Position numbers and translations under genes: made by a program. Shown in pieces: positions 16,241-26,000 of a stretch of DNA of 45,788 nt (the stretch's first letter is position 1; each line of letters begins with the position of its first letter). The stretch is from JBBDNV01 sp040877415 (GTDB lineage: Bacteria > Planctomycetota > Planctomycetia > Pirellulales > PALSA-1355): NCBI GenBank assembly GCA_040877415.1, contig JBBDNV010000210.1, forward strand, positions 1 to 45,788, read 5' to 3'. The notes under the pieces are model-generated. The model ran no database searches. It saw only the letters and a program-made list of their open reading frames with translations, and had not been told where the DNA came from.

Positions 16241-17683
16241 TCAACTCGCCTCCAGCGCCCGAATCAGGCCCGTGGCTTTGTGCCAGGTTTCTTCATATTC
16301 GCGCTCCGGCACCGATTGGGCCACGATACCACCGCCGACTGGGGCTTGCCACCATCCGCGGGCGGCGGTGATCGTGCGGATGAGGATGCTGGTGTCGAGC
16401 GCGCCATCGAAGCCCAGATAGCCAAGTGCCCCGCAATAGGCCCCGCGGGCCGTCGGCTCCAGTTCGGCGATGATCTCCATGGCCCGCACCTTGGGAGCGC
16501 CCGTTACCGAGCCGCCGGGAAACGCGGAGCGCAACAGGTCGAGTGGCGTCTTGCCTTCGGCCAGGATGCCGCAAACGGCCGACACCAGGTGCTGGACGAA
16601 CTCGTAGCTTTCCAGCCGGCAAAGTTGCGTCACGCGCACCGACTCGGCGCGACAGACGCGCGCCAGGTCGTTGCGCGCCAGGTCGACGATCATCACGTTT
16701 TCGGCCCGATCTTTTTCGCTTTGCAGCATTTCGTCGCCGGCGAACAGATCGGCCTCGGGCCGAGCGGTGCGCTGGCGCGTGCCTTTGATCGGACGCGCCT
16801 CGACGTGCCCATCGCGCACCTGCAAAAAGCGCTCCGGCGAAGCGCTGGCAATTTGCGTCGCTCCCAAGTCGAAATATCCGGCGAACGTGGCCGGGTTGCA
16901 ACGCCGGAGGCGCAAATAAAGGCCAACCGCGTCGTCGTGGGCGGGAAACAGCAACCGCTGGGCGACGTTGACTTGAAACACGTCGCCCGCACGGATGTAC
17001 TCGATGGCCCGGCGAACGGCCGACAAATAGTCCTGGGCCGAAAAGTTGCTCGTCAAGCCGCTCGGTCCGACAACGGGGAATTGCGGCGCGAGGCGATCCG
17101 CCGTCAGCCGCTGGCCCGTCAAAGCCGTTTGAGACGCTGCCGGCGTTTCGCCGCCGAGATATGCGCGGAATTGCGCCAGCCGCTCGCCCGCCCTCCGGCG
17201 GCGCGCCGCGGGATCGGCCAGGGGGAAGCCCTGCGAGATGATCCATGCACGACGCTCAAGATGATCCACCGCCAGCACGACGTCGTACAGTCCGATCGCC
17301 AGGGCTGGCGTCTGGAATTCGTCGAACTCGGGCTTCGGCAGCCGTTCCAGCGAGCGGCCCAGATCGTAGCTGAACAGTCCGGCGGCGCCGCCTTGAAACG
17401 GCGGCAGGTCGGCGACCGCGGTCGATCGCATCGGGGTCATGCGCCGCTCGAGTTGCACAAGCGCGTCGGAGCCGTCGGCCGGCACCTCGAAATAGTCGAA
17501 CGGGTCGGCCGTGAGGAACGAATAGCGGCCCAGCACCGGATCGCGCCGCGCGCTGTCGAGAAACAGGCAGTGCGGCAGTCGCGCGAGCCGCGCAAAAGCG
17601 GCTTCCAGGTCGACCTCGGGATCATACGGTTCGACCAGACAGCCTTCGTCGGCATGCGGTGGCACCCGGGCTTCGAGTTTCAC
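16241..17683 (-). CDS. pabB: Aminodeoxychorismate synthase component I
   Basis: 480 residues, start GTG at 17683. Chorismate-binding family: N-terminal region typical of TrpE/PabB (FLDSARRDPVLGRYSFLTADP), then the catalytic domain with DVFQVNVAQRL, SPERFL, PIKGTRQR and SEKDRAENVMIVDLARNDL. The Lys at position 300 in PIKG is diagnostic: PabB enzymes use this Lys, whereas anthranilate synthases have PIAGT. Further on are FPGGSVTGAPK and GIVAQSVPEREYEET. The product aminodeoxychorismate leads to pABA, a precursor of folate and of H4MPT. It sits 19 bases after the DHPS-like gene. No pabC (lyase) gene is in the window. Confidence 0.94.
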   Translation of the reverse strand: MKLEARVPPHADEGCLVEPYDPEVDLEAAFARLARLPHCLFLDSARRDPVLGRYSFLTADPFDYFEVPADGSDALVQLERRMTPMRSTAVADLPPFQGGAAGLFSYDLGRSLERLPKPEFDEFQTPALAIGLYDVVLAVDHLERRAWIISQGFPLADPAARRRRAGERLAQFRAYLGGETPAASQTALTGQRLTADRLAPQFPVVGPSGLTSNFSAQDYLSAVRRAIEYIRAGDVFQVNVAQRLLFPAHDDAVGLYLRLRRCNPATFAGYFDLGATQIASASPERFLQVRDGHVEARPIKGTRQRTARPEADLFAGDEMLQSEKDRAENVMIVDLARNDLARVCRAESVRVTQLCRLESYEFVQHLVSAVCGILAEGKTPLDLLRSAFPGGSVTGAPKVRAMEIIAELEPTARGAYCGALGYLGFDGALDTSILIRTITAARGWWQAPVGGGIVAQSVPEREYEETWHKATGLIRALEAS

Positions 17684-17702
17684 TTTCTTTGTGTGCCCTG
17701 AC

Positions 17703-19115
17703 TCAGTTTGAGGAATTTTCGCCCTTCGGATCGTCCGCAGAGCCGGATCTGGCGAGCCGATGGAATAGTTCGTCTCGCGTCAAAAATCCCCAGTCGAGCG
17801 CCTCGTCCTGCCGATATTCCTTGCCCAAGGTCAGCGCGGTGACGGCTTTGGCCATTTCGTAGCCGAGATAGAAGGCGTGCGACGCGTCGAGCGGGCGCGG
17901 CGATTCGGCCCGCAGCTTGTCGAACAGGGCAAACGGGTCGGAATCCCAGACGTGCAGCCCGGCGGAGATCGCGTGCACGGCTCCGTCTTCGGCAAACAGG
18001 CGATAGTTGGGGTCCTTGATCTCGCGGGCCAGGCGTGCCAAGGTTTCCGCGCCGTGCCGCAGCGTTTCGCAATCGCGAAGCATGACCAGCCGCGGTTCGA
18101 GACGCTTGGGCAGCGTGCGGTGGCGGTGAGCATAATACACCAATCGCCGCGCCAGATCGCATTCGCGCACGCTCGAGCGGGCCCAGTTGATCACCTGCGT
18201 GGTCAGCACGCTGGTGATGGCCAGCTCCTGGCAAAAGCCCAGGAGTAACACGTTGATCGGCGCTGAGTCGGCATCGGTCAATTCGGTCAGGTTGCCGATG
18301 CCCATCATCATTTCGGCGTCGGGATAGCGGCGGCGCACTTCGAGGTAGCGGCCCAGGCTGGCGGCAAATCCGAAACCGATCGGCTCGAGAATGGGATCGA
18401 TGCGCAGCGGGACATGATGCCGGGCCAGAAAATCGACGGTTTCGTCCAAACCGGCGAGCGTGGCCGGTTCGTCGGGCACGGCCACGACCGGGCAGCCCCA
18501 ATCGACGGCGGCGTCGCGATTGCCGCTGTTGACGCTGAGCACCAACTCGGCCCCGGCGCGGACCGCGGGTTCGATCTCGCGCCGGTTGAAGCTATCGATC
18601 GTGGCGCGATGCCCGGCGGCCACGAGCGCCGCGACCACTTCGCCCACTCGCGGCCACGGCTCGCCCGGTTCGCAGCCGACGTCGATCAAATCGGCGCCGT
18701 CGGCTTTGAGCCGTTCGGCTTCGGCCAGGATGTCGGCCAGCGGGATGCGCGGGGCATGGTTGATCTCGGCCAGAATCTCAATTTCGTAGGCGCCGTAGTC
18801 GTCGTCGGCCGCCTGTTGGCCGAAGTATTCGGGCAGGCGTCGCAGATCGCGCGGTCCGCGCTCGACCGGCACGCCCGCGACTTTCTGGACGACGTCCAAT
18901 TCTCCCTGGCAATAACCGGGGAGCACGACGCGCGACGTGCCCGGCGGAACCCTGATTCGCGGGGCGATCCAGTCGGTCGTCAACAGGGCCGCCACGGTGA
19001 TTCCCAATACGTCGACCGAATAGTCGAAGCCGACCCGCGGGGCCAGCTCGGCCAACGTGGCGCGCAGCGAGAACTCGGCCAGGCGACCGGTCACGAAATG
19101 AATGCGCTGGCTCAT
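17703..19115 (-). CDS. Dihydropteroate synthase-like protein
   Basis: 470 residues, about 200 longer than folate FolP. The N-terminal 130 residues (RIHFVTGRLAEFSLR...GYCQGELDVVQKV) belong to a domain I do not find in FolP. The TIM-barrel part carries pterin-binding-like motifs: GADLIDVGCEPGEPWP (about 138-153), ATIDSFNRREIEPAVRAG (about 168-185), LVLSVNSGN and LRIDPILEPIGFGF. The C-terminal region is also extended. Such DHPS-related proteins accompany H4MPT genes in archaea, methylotrophs and planctomycetes and are thought to join the pterin to the ribofuranosyl-aminobenzene moiety, though the precise step for this form is inferred. Located 16 bases after the SDR and 19 bases before pabB, so an operon. 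Confidence 0.85.
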   Translation of the reverse strand: MSQRIHFVTGRLAEFSLRATLAELAPRVGFDYSVDVLGITVAALLTTDWIAPRIRVPPGTSRVVLPGYCQGELDVVQKVAGVPVERGPRDLRRLPEYFGQQAADDDYGAYEIEILAEINHAPRIPLADILAEAERLKADGADLIDVGCEPGEPWPRVGEVVAALVAAGHRATIDSFNRREIEPAVRAGAELVLSVNSGNRDAAVDWGCPVVAVPDEPATLAGLDETVDFLARHHVPLRIDPILEPIGFGFAASLGRYLEVRRRYPDAEMMMGIGNLTELTDADSAPINVLLLGFCQELAITSVLTTQVINWARSSVRECDLARRLVYYAHRHRTLPKRLEPRLVMLRDCETLRHGAETLARLAREIKDPNYRLFAEDGAVHAISAGLHVWDSDPFALFDKLRAESPRPLDASHAFYLGYEMAKAVTALTLGKEYRQDEALDWGFLTRDELFHRLARSGSADDPKGENSSN

Positions 19116-19131
19116 ACGGCTCGCTTGCAGT

Positions 19132-19905
19132 TCAGGAATGTCGAAAGCCGCCGTTGACGGGAATTGTTTGTCCGGTGATGAAGGAGGCGGCCGGCGAGGC
19201 CAAAAAGCGAACGGCCGCGGCCACGTCCTCGGGCGTGCCCCAACGCTCCATGAGCGATTCGCCGACGGCGCGCTCGTGCCAAGCGAGCGAAGCGCCCTCG
19301 GCCCATTTGGTCTTGATCCAGCCGGGCGCCACGCAGTTGACGCGCACCAGGGGCGCGAGCGAACGGGCGAGGCTCGCGGTAAATGCCATCACGGCGCCTT
19401 TGGCCGCGGTGAACAACTGGCCGCTGTCGCCGGCCATGCCGCCGGCGACCTGGTCCCAGCCGATATTGATGATCACGCCCGAGCCGCGCTTGCGCATGTG
19501 CTGGCCCACGGCGCGCGACAAGCCGATCGTGGCGGCCACGTCGACCTGCCACAACGCTTCGAGCTTGCGCTCGAAGCTCCAGCCCGCGGCTTCGCCGGTC
19601 AGCACGTCGGCCCCGGCGTTGTTGACCCAGATGTCGACCGAACCGCGCCACTCCCAGGCTCGCTCGACCAGGCCGGCGTGGCTGGCCGGATCGGCCAGAT
19701 CGCACAAGATGACCTGTGACTGGCCCCCTTCCAAGCGGGCCAAAGCGGCCACTTCCTCGGCCTGCTTGCGGCTGGCGCGGGCGTGAACCACCGCGTGGGC
19801 CCCGGCCGAAGCCAGTGCCAGGGCGATGGCCCGTCCAATGCCGCTCGAGGAGCCGGTGACGACGGCTGTCAAGCCGGCCAGTTGCGAAGTGGGCTGTTGG
19901 GACAT
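19132..19905 (-). CDS. Atypical SDR of the methanopterin cluster
   Basis: 257 residues from the ATG at 19905. Rossmann motif TGSSSGIG (17-24), VNNAG (94-98). The catalytic region reads NIGWDQVAGGMAGDSGQLF and then TAAK: the usual Ser is replaced (Gln152, with Asp151 beside it), the usual Tyr is Phe165, and Lys169 is kept. I recall the IGWDQ...GDSG pattern from other planctomycetes, which suggests a conserved variant rather than decay. Pteridine reductases (PTR1, FolM) are SDRs that also replace the Ser by Asp, 13 residues before the Tyr; here the Asp is 14 before. A pterin-reducing role is therefore a fair but unproven guess. First gene of the cluster; 16 bases upstream of the DHPS-like gene. 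Confidence 0.85.
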   Translation of the reverse strand: MSQQPTSQLAGLTAVVTGSSSGIGRAIALALASAGAHAVVHARASRKQAEEVAALARLEGGQSQVILCDLADPASHAGLVERAWEWRGSVDIWVNNAGADVLTGEAAGWSFERKLEALWQVDVAATIGLSRAVGQHMRKRGSGVIINIGWDQVAGGMAGDSGQLFTAAKGAVMAFTASLARSLAPLVRVNCVAPGWIKTKWAEGASLAWHERAVGESLMERWGTPEDVAAAVRFLASPAASFITGQTIPVNGGFRHS

Positions 19906-20135
19906 GACAATAACCGCCCGGGCACCGAGTGGCATAAACCGGCCTGTCCGTTCGTTTTAGCCCCCGGGGGGATCGCCGGCAAGGCTGGCCGCAGAAGACA
20001 AATGGACGGCCAAAAGAGGGTAAGCGTTAAGCCCCACATGGAGTATTATGTAGATAGGCTGGTCAATGTGGGACCTCTCCGCAAGCCGGCCGCCAGCACA
20101 AACTCCCATCTGCGAATCTCATCTCGGACCAGTCG

Positions 20136-21353
20136 ATGGCCAGCAATCCCCGCGACCGCTTTGGACATACTGCCGTCGCGTTTCGCGGTTACAACGTCGC
20201 CAACCTGGGGCGCAGCACCGATCTTTTGGCACACCCGCTCTATGGTCCGATCATCGAGCGCTATTTGACCGAAGCCAGCCGGATATGCTCCGACGAAATG
20301 CGACTGAAAGTCGACCTGGTGAAGCGCGTGCGCGAGAACCGCGAGACGACGCTGGAGACGTACCACGAAGCAATCGCCCTGATCGTCGCCGTGGAGCTGG
20401 CGCAGCTCGAGATGCTCGATGAGTTCTTCGACTTCCCGCTCAAGCGAGCCCGGATGGTGTATGGCTACAGCCTGGGCGAATTGACGGCGGTCATCGCGGC
20501 CGGGGTGTTCGAAATGCAGCACGCGTTGAAACTACCCCTGGCGGTCGCCGCCGACTGCGTCGACCTGGCCCACAACGTGACGATGGGCGTGCTCTTTTCG
20601 CGCGGCCCGATCCTGGACGTCGACGACGTCAAGCGGCTGTGCCTGCGAATCAACGCCGAAGGGGCCGGGGTCATCGCCATTTCGTCGATTCTGGCGCCCA
20701 ACACCGTCTTGCTGCTGGGTCAGCACGGCACGGTCGACCGTTTCGGCAAGTTGATGCACGACGTGTTTCCCAGACGCGTCTACTTGCGAAAGAACAGCGA
20801 GCGCTGGCCGCCGGTGCATACTCCGCTGGTCTGGCAGCGCAATATTCCGAATCGGGTCGGAGCGCTTGCGCACACGCTGCCCGGCGGATTTACCAAGCCC
20901 GTCCCGCCGGTCTTCTCGTTGGTGACCGGCAAGACCAGCTACAACGACTTCAACAGCCGCGAAATCCTGATGCAATGGATCGATCATCCGCAGCGGCTGT
21001 GGGACGCGGTCTACGAGACGCTGGCCTCGGGCATCGAGACCGTGATTCACGTCGGCCCGGCCCCCAACCTGTTTCTCGCCACGTTCAATCGGCTGCGCGA
21101 GAACGTGCAGGCCCAGTTGACGGGCAATTCGCTCAACAAATTGGGTCTGCGGGCCATGGCGCGGGCCGTGCGGCGGCCGTGGCTTACGGCCGTGCTGCCT
21201 TCGCGGACCGCGTTGTTGCGGGCCCCCGCGGTCGAGCACATCGTTCTGGAAGACTGGCTGCTCGAACAGCCGCTGCCCACGTCCGTGCAAGTGTCGGTTC
21301 CGGCCGCCGGCGAAACGGCGCCGGTTCAGGGCGAAACGACCGGCAGCTCGTAG
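20136..21353 (+). CDS. Malonyl/acyl-transferase-like protein (PKS AT fold)
   Basis: 405 residues with an acyltransferase fold as in FabD and polyketide AT domains. VAFRGYNVANLGRST at the start resembles the oxyanion strand of that fold. The nucleophile elbow is GYSLGE with Ser112, and a candidate catalytic His (H228) is in WPPVHTPL, in the position of the GHxxH/HSxxM-type His. VIHVGPAPNLFLATFNR near the C-terminus is the family's final HxGP strand. The helical insertion at about 30-95 and a long C-terminal tail rich in Pro, Val and Thr are unusual. No acyl carrier protein or ketosynthase gene is in the window, so it may act in trans with a distant PKS or fatty-acid locus. Its 3' end overlaps the convergent propeller gene by 28 bases. 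Confidence 0.78.
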   Translation: MASNPRDRFGHTAVAFRGYNVANLGRSTDLLAHPLYGPIIERYLTEASRICSDEMRLKVDLVKRVRENRETTLETYHEAIALIVAVELAQLEMLDEFFDFPLKRARMVYGYSLGELTAVIAAGVFEMQHALKLPLAVAADCVDLAHNVTMGVLFSRGPILDVDDVKRLCLRINAEGAGVIAISSILAPNTVLLLGQHGTVDRFGKLMHDVFPRRVYLRKNSERWPPVHTPLVWQRNIPNRVGALAHTLPGGFTKPVPPVFSLVTGKTSYNDFNSREILMQWIDHPQRLWDAVYETLASGIETVIHVGPAPNLFLATFNRLRENVQAQLTGNSLNKLGLRAMARAVRRPWLTAVLPSRTALLRAPAVEHIVLEDWLLEQPLPTSVQVSVPAAGETAPVQGETTGSS

Positions 21354-22978
21354 CACGCGGCTTCCCGCTCGGTGCGCACCAGCAATTTACGGCCGCTTAG
21401 GGCCGGGCAGTTCCAGCTTTGGCCGTCGACCAACGTCGTGCGCGAAATCTCGCGGTAACCGTCCGGCGTCGCTTCCACGAGCGCCATTTGACCGTCTTCC
21501 GATTGGACCAACAACAGGTCGTCAACCAGCAGCACCTGCCCGTGGCCGAATCGCCCCCGCTTCCATGTCCGGCGGCCCGTGTCGATCTCGATGCACGCAA
21601 GCATCCCCTCGTCGAGACCGTACGCGTAACCGTCACGAATCACCGCGTTGGTCATCTTGGTTTTGAGCGTATTCGTTTTCCAGATTGGCTCAACGCTGAA
21701 GCGGTCGTCTTCGTGGCGGATCTTCCACAGCGTGCTGCCGATACCATAGCCCTTGGACAGAAGAATCCGGTCGTCGCCCACGGCGATCGGCTGGGCGATG
21801 TTGGGCGAGGCGATCCCGTCTTCCGGCCAGACGTGCTGCCAGAGAATGCGTCCGTCGGCCGGGTCGTGTCCCGACGTCACCGTTGCGCCGACCATGACGA
21901 TCTGCGGCCGGCCGCCGAGGGTGATGAGCTGCGGCGAGCTATAGGACGAAGCGTCGTCGCCGGCGCTCCAGGCGAGACGGCCGTCGTGTTTGTCGTAGGC
22001 CACGAGCGACTTGCCGCGCGGGCCGCCGGCACTGGCGATGGCCAGGTTCTCGTAGATCAAGGGCGAGCAGCTTTTGCCCCATTGCGGCGGCACGGCGCCG
22101 GTTTCTGTGATCACGTTGTGCTTCCAAACCGTTTTGCCACTGGCGCCGTCGAGGCAATGCAAATGCCCCATCGCTCCCATGGCGTAGACCCGGCCTTGGT
22201 CGATCGTGGGCGTGGCGCGGGGGCCGATGCCCGCCGCGATGTCGTAAAAGCGAACCGGCGTGACGTGGGCCCATTGGAGCTTGCCGCTGTCGATGTCGTA
22301 GCAGGTGATAAGCTCCTCTTCGCCGCGCTGTTCCTGCGTCACTCCAAAATGCCCCACGACGGCAAAGCTCGACCATCCGGCGCCGATCGGTTGCCGCCAC
22401 AAAAGTTTGGGCGGATCGGCCGACCAGTCGCGGGCCAGGCGAACGTCGTGCAAGGTGGCGAGCCGATCGGGGCCCAGATACTGCGGATAGTCGTCGGGCG
22501 TGGTTTCCGCAAGATCGACGTTGGCGCCGGCCACGGCCTGGCTGGCGGCGCTCGGCAGCGTTGCGTCGGCCCGCGGCGCCCAGCGCCAATTCAAGCGAGG
22601 ATGAATGTCGCCGCTGACGCCTTCCACGCGTAGCGCGGCCACGGCCGCCAGCACGAGCACCACGCCGACGATGCCCACCCGGCGGCGCAACGTGGGCGAA
22701 GCGGGTGCCAGCAGCACGAACCACAAGAACAGCAAGATCGTGCCCAGCCCCACGACGGAAAACTTGGTGAGAAACGCCTCGGCCCCCGGCAGCCATTCAG
22801 CGTTCTCGGCATATTGCAGGCCAACCAGTGCCGCCGCTTCGACCGCGATCAGCCCGATCGGAAACCAGCGGCGGGTCTTGTTCCAGGCGGGCGGCTTCGC
22901 GGGCGAGACGACGTGTGAGCCGCCAGTTAGCGAGCCTGCGTCTTGCGAGCCGGCATCTTGCGGCGAGTCTTGAGACAT
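21326..22978 (-). CDS. PQQ-like beta-propeller membrane protein
   Basis: 550 residues. An Asp/Ser/Gly-rich N-terminal tail with an imperfect repeat (SQDSPQDAGSQDAGS) precedes three hydrophobic helices: WFPIGLIAVEAAALVGL, VVGLGTILLFLWFVLLA and VGIVGVVLVLAAVAAL. From about residue 165 a propeller of outer-membrane BamB/PQQ type follows with repeated blade signatures (GRVYAMGAMGHLHCLD, GKTVWKHN, YDKHDGRLAWSAG, DGRILWQHVWPEDG). The propeller should lie outside the cytoplasmic membrane. No quinoprotein catalytic residues are obvious. The ATG at 22978 has AGGAC upstream. It is 39 bases downstream of the heme protein gene on the same strand, so they are probably co-transcribed. Confidence 0.85.
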   Translation of the reverse strand: MSQDSPQDAGSQDAGSLTGGSHVVSPAKPPAWNKTRRWFPIGLIAVEAAALVGLQYAENAEWLPGAEAFLTKFSVVGLGTILLFLWFVLLAPASPTLRRRVGIVGVVLVLAAVAALRVEGVSGDIHPRLNWRWAPRADATLPSAASQAVAGANVDLAETTPDDYPQYLGPDRLATLHDVRLARDWSADPPKLLWRQPIGAGWSSFAVVGHFGVTQEQRGEEELITCYDIDSGKLQWAHVTPVRFYDIAAGIGPRATPTIDQGRVYAMGAMGHLHCLDGASGKTVWKHNVITETGAVPPQWGKSCSPLIYENLAIASAGGPRGKSLVAYDKHDGRLAWSAGDDASSYSSPQLITLGGRPQIVMVGATVTSGHDPADGRILWQHVWPEDGIASPNIAQPIAVGDDRILLSKGYGIGSTLWKIRHEDDRFSVEPIWKTNTLKTKMTNAVIRDGYAYGLDEGMLACIEIDTGRRTWKRGRFGHGQVLLVDDLLLVQSEDGQMALVEATPDGYREISRTTLVDGQSWNCPALSGRKLLVRTEREAACYELPVVSP

Positions 22979-23017
22979 CGGTTAGGTCCTGATTCGGCGA
23001 CGGCTGCCCGGCCCGGG

Positions 23018-26000
23018 TCATTGCGACGCGAGCGATTTCAGGTATACGTACAAGTCGCCCAAGTCCTGGTCAGAAAACATGTCCAACAGTCCGGTCGGCA
23101 TCAGTGATTGCGTGCTGGTCTGGACCGACGTCGTTTCGGTGTCGGTGATGCGCACGGTCGTGTCGGGCCCGGTCTGCAACAGGGTGCTCTCCGGCGATTC
23201 ATAGACGATCAGTCCATGGTACACCTGTCCGGAGTCGGTGGCGATTGCGGTGGTCAGGAAGGCGGGCGAAACGTCGAGATTCGGATCGACGATGGCCGTG
23301 AACAGATCTTCGCGCGACATGCGCTTCACCGCGCCCGCCAACTCCGGGCCCAAGTGGCCGCCCACCTGGTGACAGCGGTGACAGGCGCGTCGCTCGAAGA
23401 GGGTCCGGCCGCGAGCCGCGTCGCCTGTTTGCCAATCGACCCCGGCGAGCCGGCGCCGCCAATTTTCGGCGTCGCCGCCGGGGCTGGCCGCGAGTTTGGC
23501 GGCTTCGGCCGGATATTGGTGAGCAAACACTTCCAACCAGCCGGCGTAGACCTGCAGCGCTTCGGCGTGCCCGTCGACGTCGGCGCCGTCCTCGGTCCAG
23601 AATTCGAGCAACCGCACGAGCGAACGGCGCGGCTCGACTTGCTGCGCCAGCGCGCAGGCCTGTTTCAGCGCCCGTACCGCGGCGGCCATTTCCGCCGGGG
23701 CACTATTGATTCCCAGCGCCAGAAGGGCTTCGGCCGCCGTCTGGACGACCTGGGGCTGTGGCGAAGAAAGTGCCTCGACGAATTTCGCGCGGTCAGCCGC
23801 GAGCCGGTATTTTGCCAGTGCAAGGACGATGGGGTCGCGCAATCCGTCCCGGCTCCACTCGGGCCGCAACAGCGTCAAGGCTTCGTCCGTCGGCAACCTG
23901 CCGGCCAGTTGGATTAGCTCCGCCGTCGGTTCCTCGCCGCGGCCGACCGTGGCGGCCCACAGTTTCCGCGTCGCCCGCTCGCGCGCGTCTTCCGGCAGCC
24001 GCTCGACAAACAGCGCGTGGCCCACCTGGTTGAGCTCGGGGTTGTCGGCGATTGCCTCGACCAGCGCCGAATCCCGATGGCACAACTGGTCAAACGCCTC
24101 TCCGACGCGCAGTGGCCAGTTGCGGCTGGCGAACTGACCGGCCTGGTCGAGCTTCTTGTGCAGAGCCAGCAGACAACGGGCCGTCGCATCGGTCACTTCA
24201 CGGCTGCGACGGCCTTCCAACAGTGAGGCCACGATCAAGTAGTGGATGTCGTCTTCGACGGTGCTCGCGGGCGTCCAGCGGCGAGCGAGGGCCCCAGATA
24301 GTCCCGCATCGTCGGCCGAGAGCATGCCCAGCAGCCGGGCAAGTTCGCGATCCAGCTCCGCGTCGCCGCTGGGAAATGCCGGCACAAGCCCGTGTACCAG
24401 CGCGTCGCGGTCGGACCGCTCGACCGACTGAGTGGCGTTGCCTACGTAGCCGCTATAAACCTCGGCCTGGCCTTCCTGGGTACGCAAATCGCCCAATCCG
24501 ATTTCGAGCAACCGCACGGCTTCGAGCCGGGTGGCCGCGCCCGAATCGGCGGAAAAAATATCCAGGCACGCGGCCATTTGGCCGGACGTGAACGTCGACG
24601 TTTCCGAGCCGGACGTCTCTGCCAGCCCGATCCAGAGTTGCGCGAGGCGCAGTGCTGACGTGCCCGTCGCGATGCGCACGCGGGAGGCAAAGTCGCGATA
24701 GCTCGCCTGTCCCGCACCGCGCGCTACGGCGATGGCCGCCGAGCGAACCCGGCGAAGGGGGCTTGCCAGTCCGCGCGACCAGTCCGGCTGCACGGGCGCC
24801 GCCGGATCGATCTGGTGCGCCGTGGCCAACGCTTCCCAGGCGGCGCGGGCCACGGCCGGATCGTCGTCGGACGTCAAGAGGGCCAGCACTTGACCGGCTT
24901 GGGGTGAATGCGGCTCACGGCCCAACCCCCATGCGACTCGGGCGCGCACGGCCGGCTCACCCGCTTGGGCCCAACGTCCGGCCATCTGAGGATCCAATCC
25001 GCCGAACAGCTCGACGAGCACCTCGACGGCCCGCACGCGCGAAACGACGTCGAGCCGCTCGTCGCCGACGGCGTCTTGAAACGCGCGGGCGCCCAACTGC
25101 CGAGCCGCCGGCAGCCAGCGGGCGCGAGACCAACTCGATTGCGGCTGGTCGGCCGCCAATACCTGCCCGAGCGGTTCAGCCGGCGGCGCTTCGTCGGCGC
25201 ATCGAGCATATCGCACGCGAAAGACGCTGCCGCGGGTGCGTCGGCCGCCGATGGCGACGAACAAATCCCCCTCTGGCCCGACGGCCAGATCGCACGGCGC
25301 GAACCCGACGTCGCCCGTCGTTTCCATGAACGTTTCGAGCGTGGTCCGGCAGCTTGCGCCGGCGGGAACGAGCGAAAAGTAATACACCCGTCCAAACGTC
25401 CAGCACGCGGTGAACACCCCGCCGCGATAACGTTTCGGAAACCGGCGATGCCGATAGGCGACGACGCCCGTGGGCGAGCCGCGGCCGATTTCGACCATCC
25501 GCTCGACGTTGTCGAAGAACGACTGCGGACGATTCCAGGAGCGGGTCCAGCCCTTCAGCATCCAGCCATGATCCATCCCCTGGGCCACGTCGAACAGCCG
25601 GTTGGGGGCATACCAGGGCAAATGGTGATCGCGCTCGCCGTCGGCATCGACGGTGAGCAGGTGACCGAACGCGTCGAAATCGAGGTCGTACGGATTGCGA
25701 AATCCGTGGGCCACAACGTCGAGCACCCGGCCGTCAGCCGAAAAGCGAACCACTCCTCCGCACCGCGGCTGCTTGACCGGCGAGGCCGGCAACGCGGCTT
25801 GCCGCTCGGAAATGCCCGCGTCGTTGCCGCAGATCAGGTAATAGCAGCCGTCGGGTCCGCGCGCCAGCCCGTTAGCGCCGTGCTCGGAATGCCGCAGATG
25901 GGTCCAAATCTCCGGCTGGCCGTCGGCCGCGCCGTCGCCGTCACGGTCCACCAGCCGCATCACGGCATCGTCGCCGGTGCAGACCAGGTCGGGTCCGTCG

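Noticed and set aside
15084..16421. Long plus-strand open frame (445 codons) opposite DUF447, pabA and the end of pabB
   Set aside because: Antisense to well-supported genes; GC-rich DNA leaves long open frames by chance, and the translation has no family features.
16013..17701. Plus-strand open frame of 562 codons opposite pabB
   Set aside because: Antisense shadow; pabB motifs on the other strand are unambiguous.
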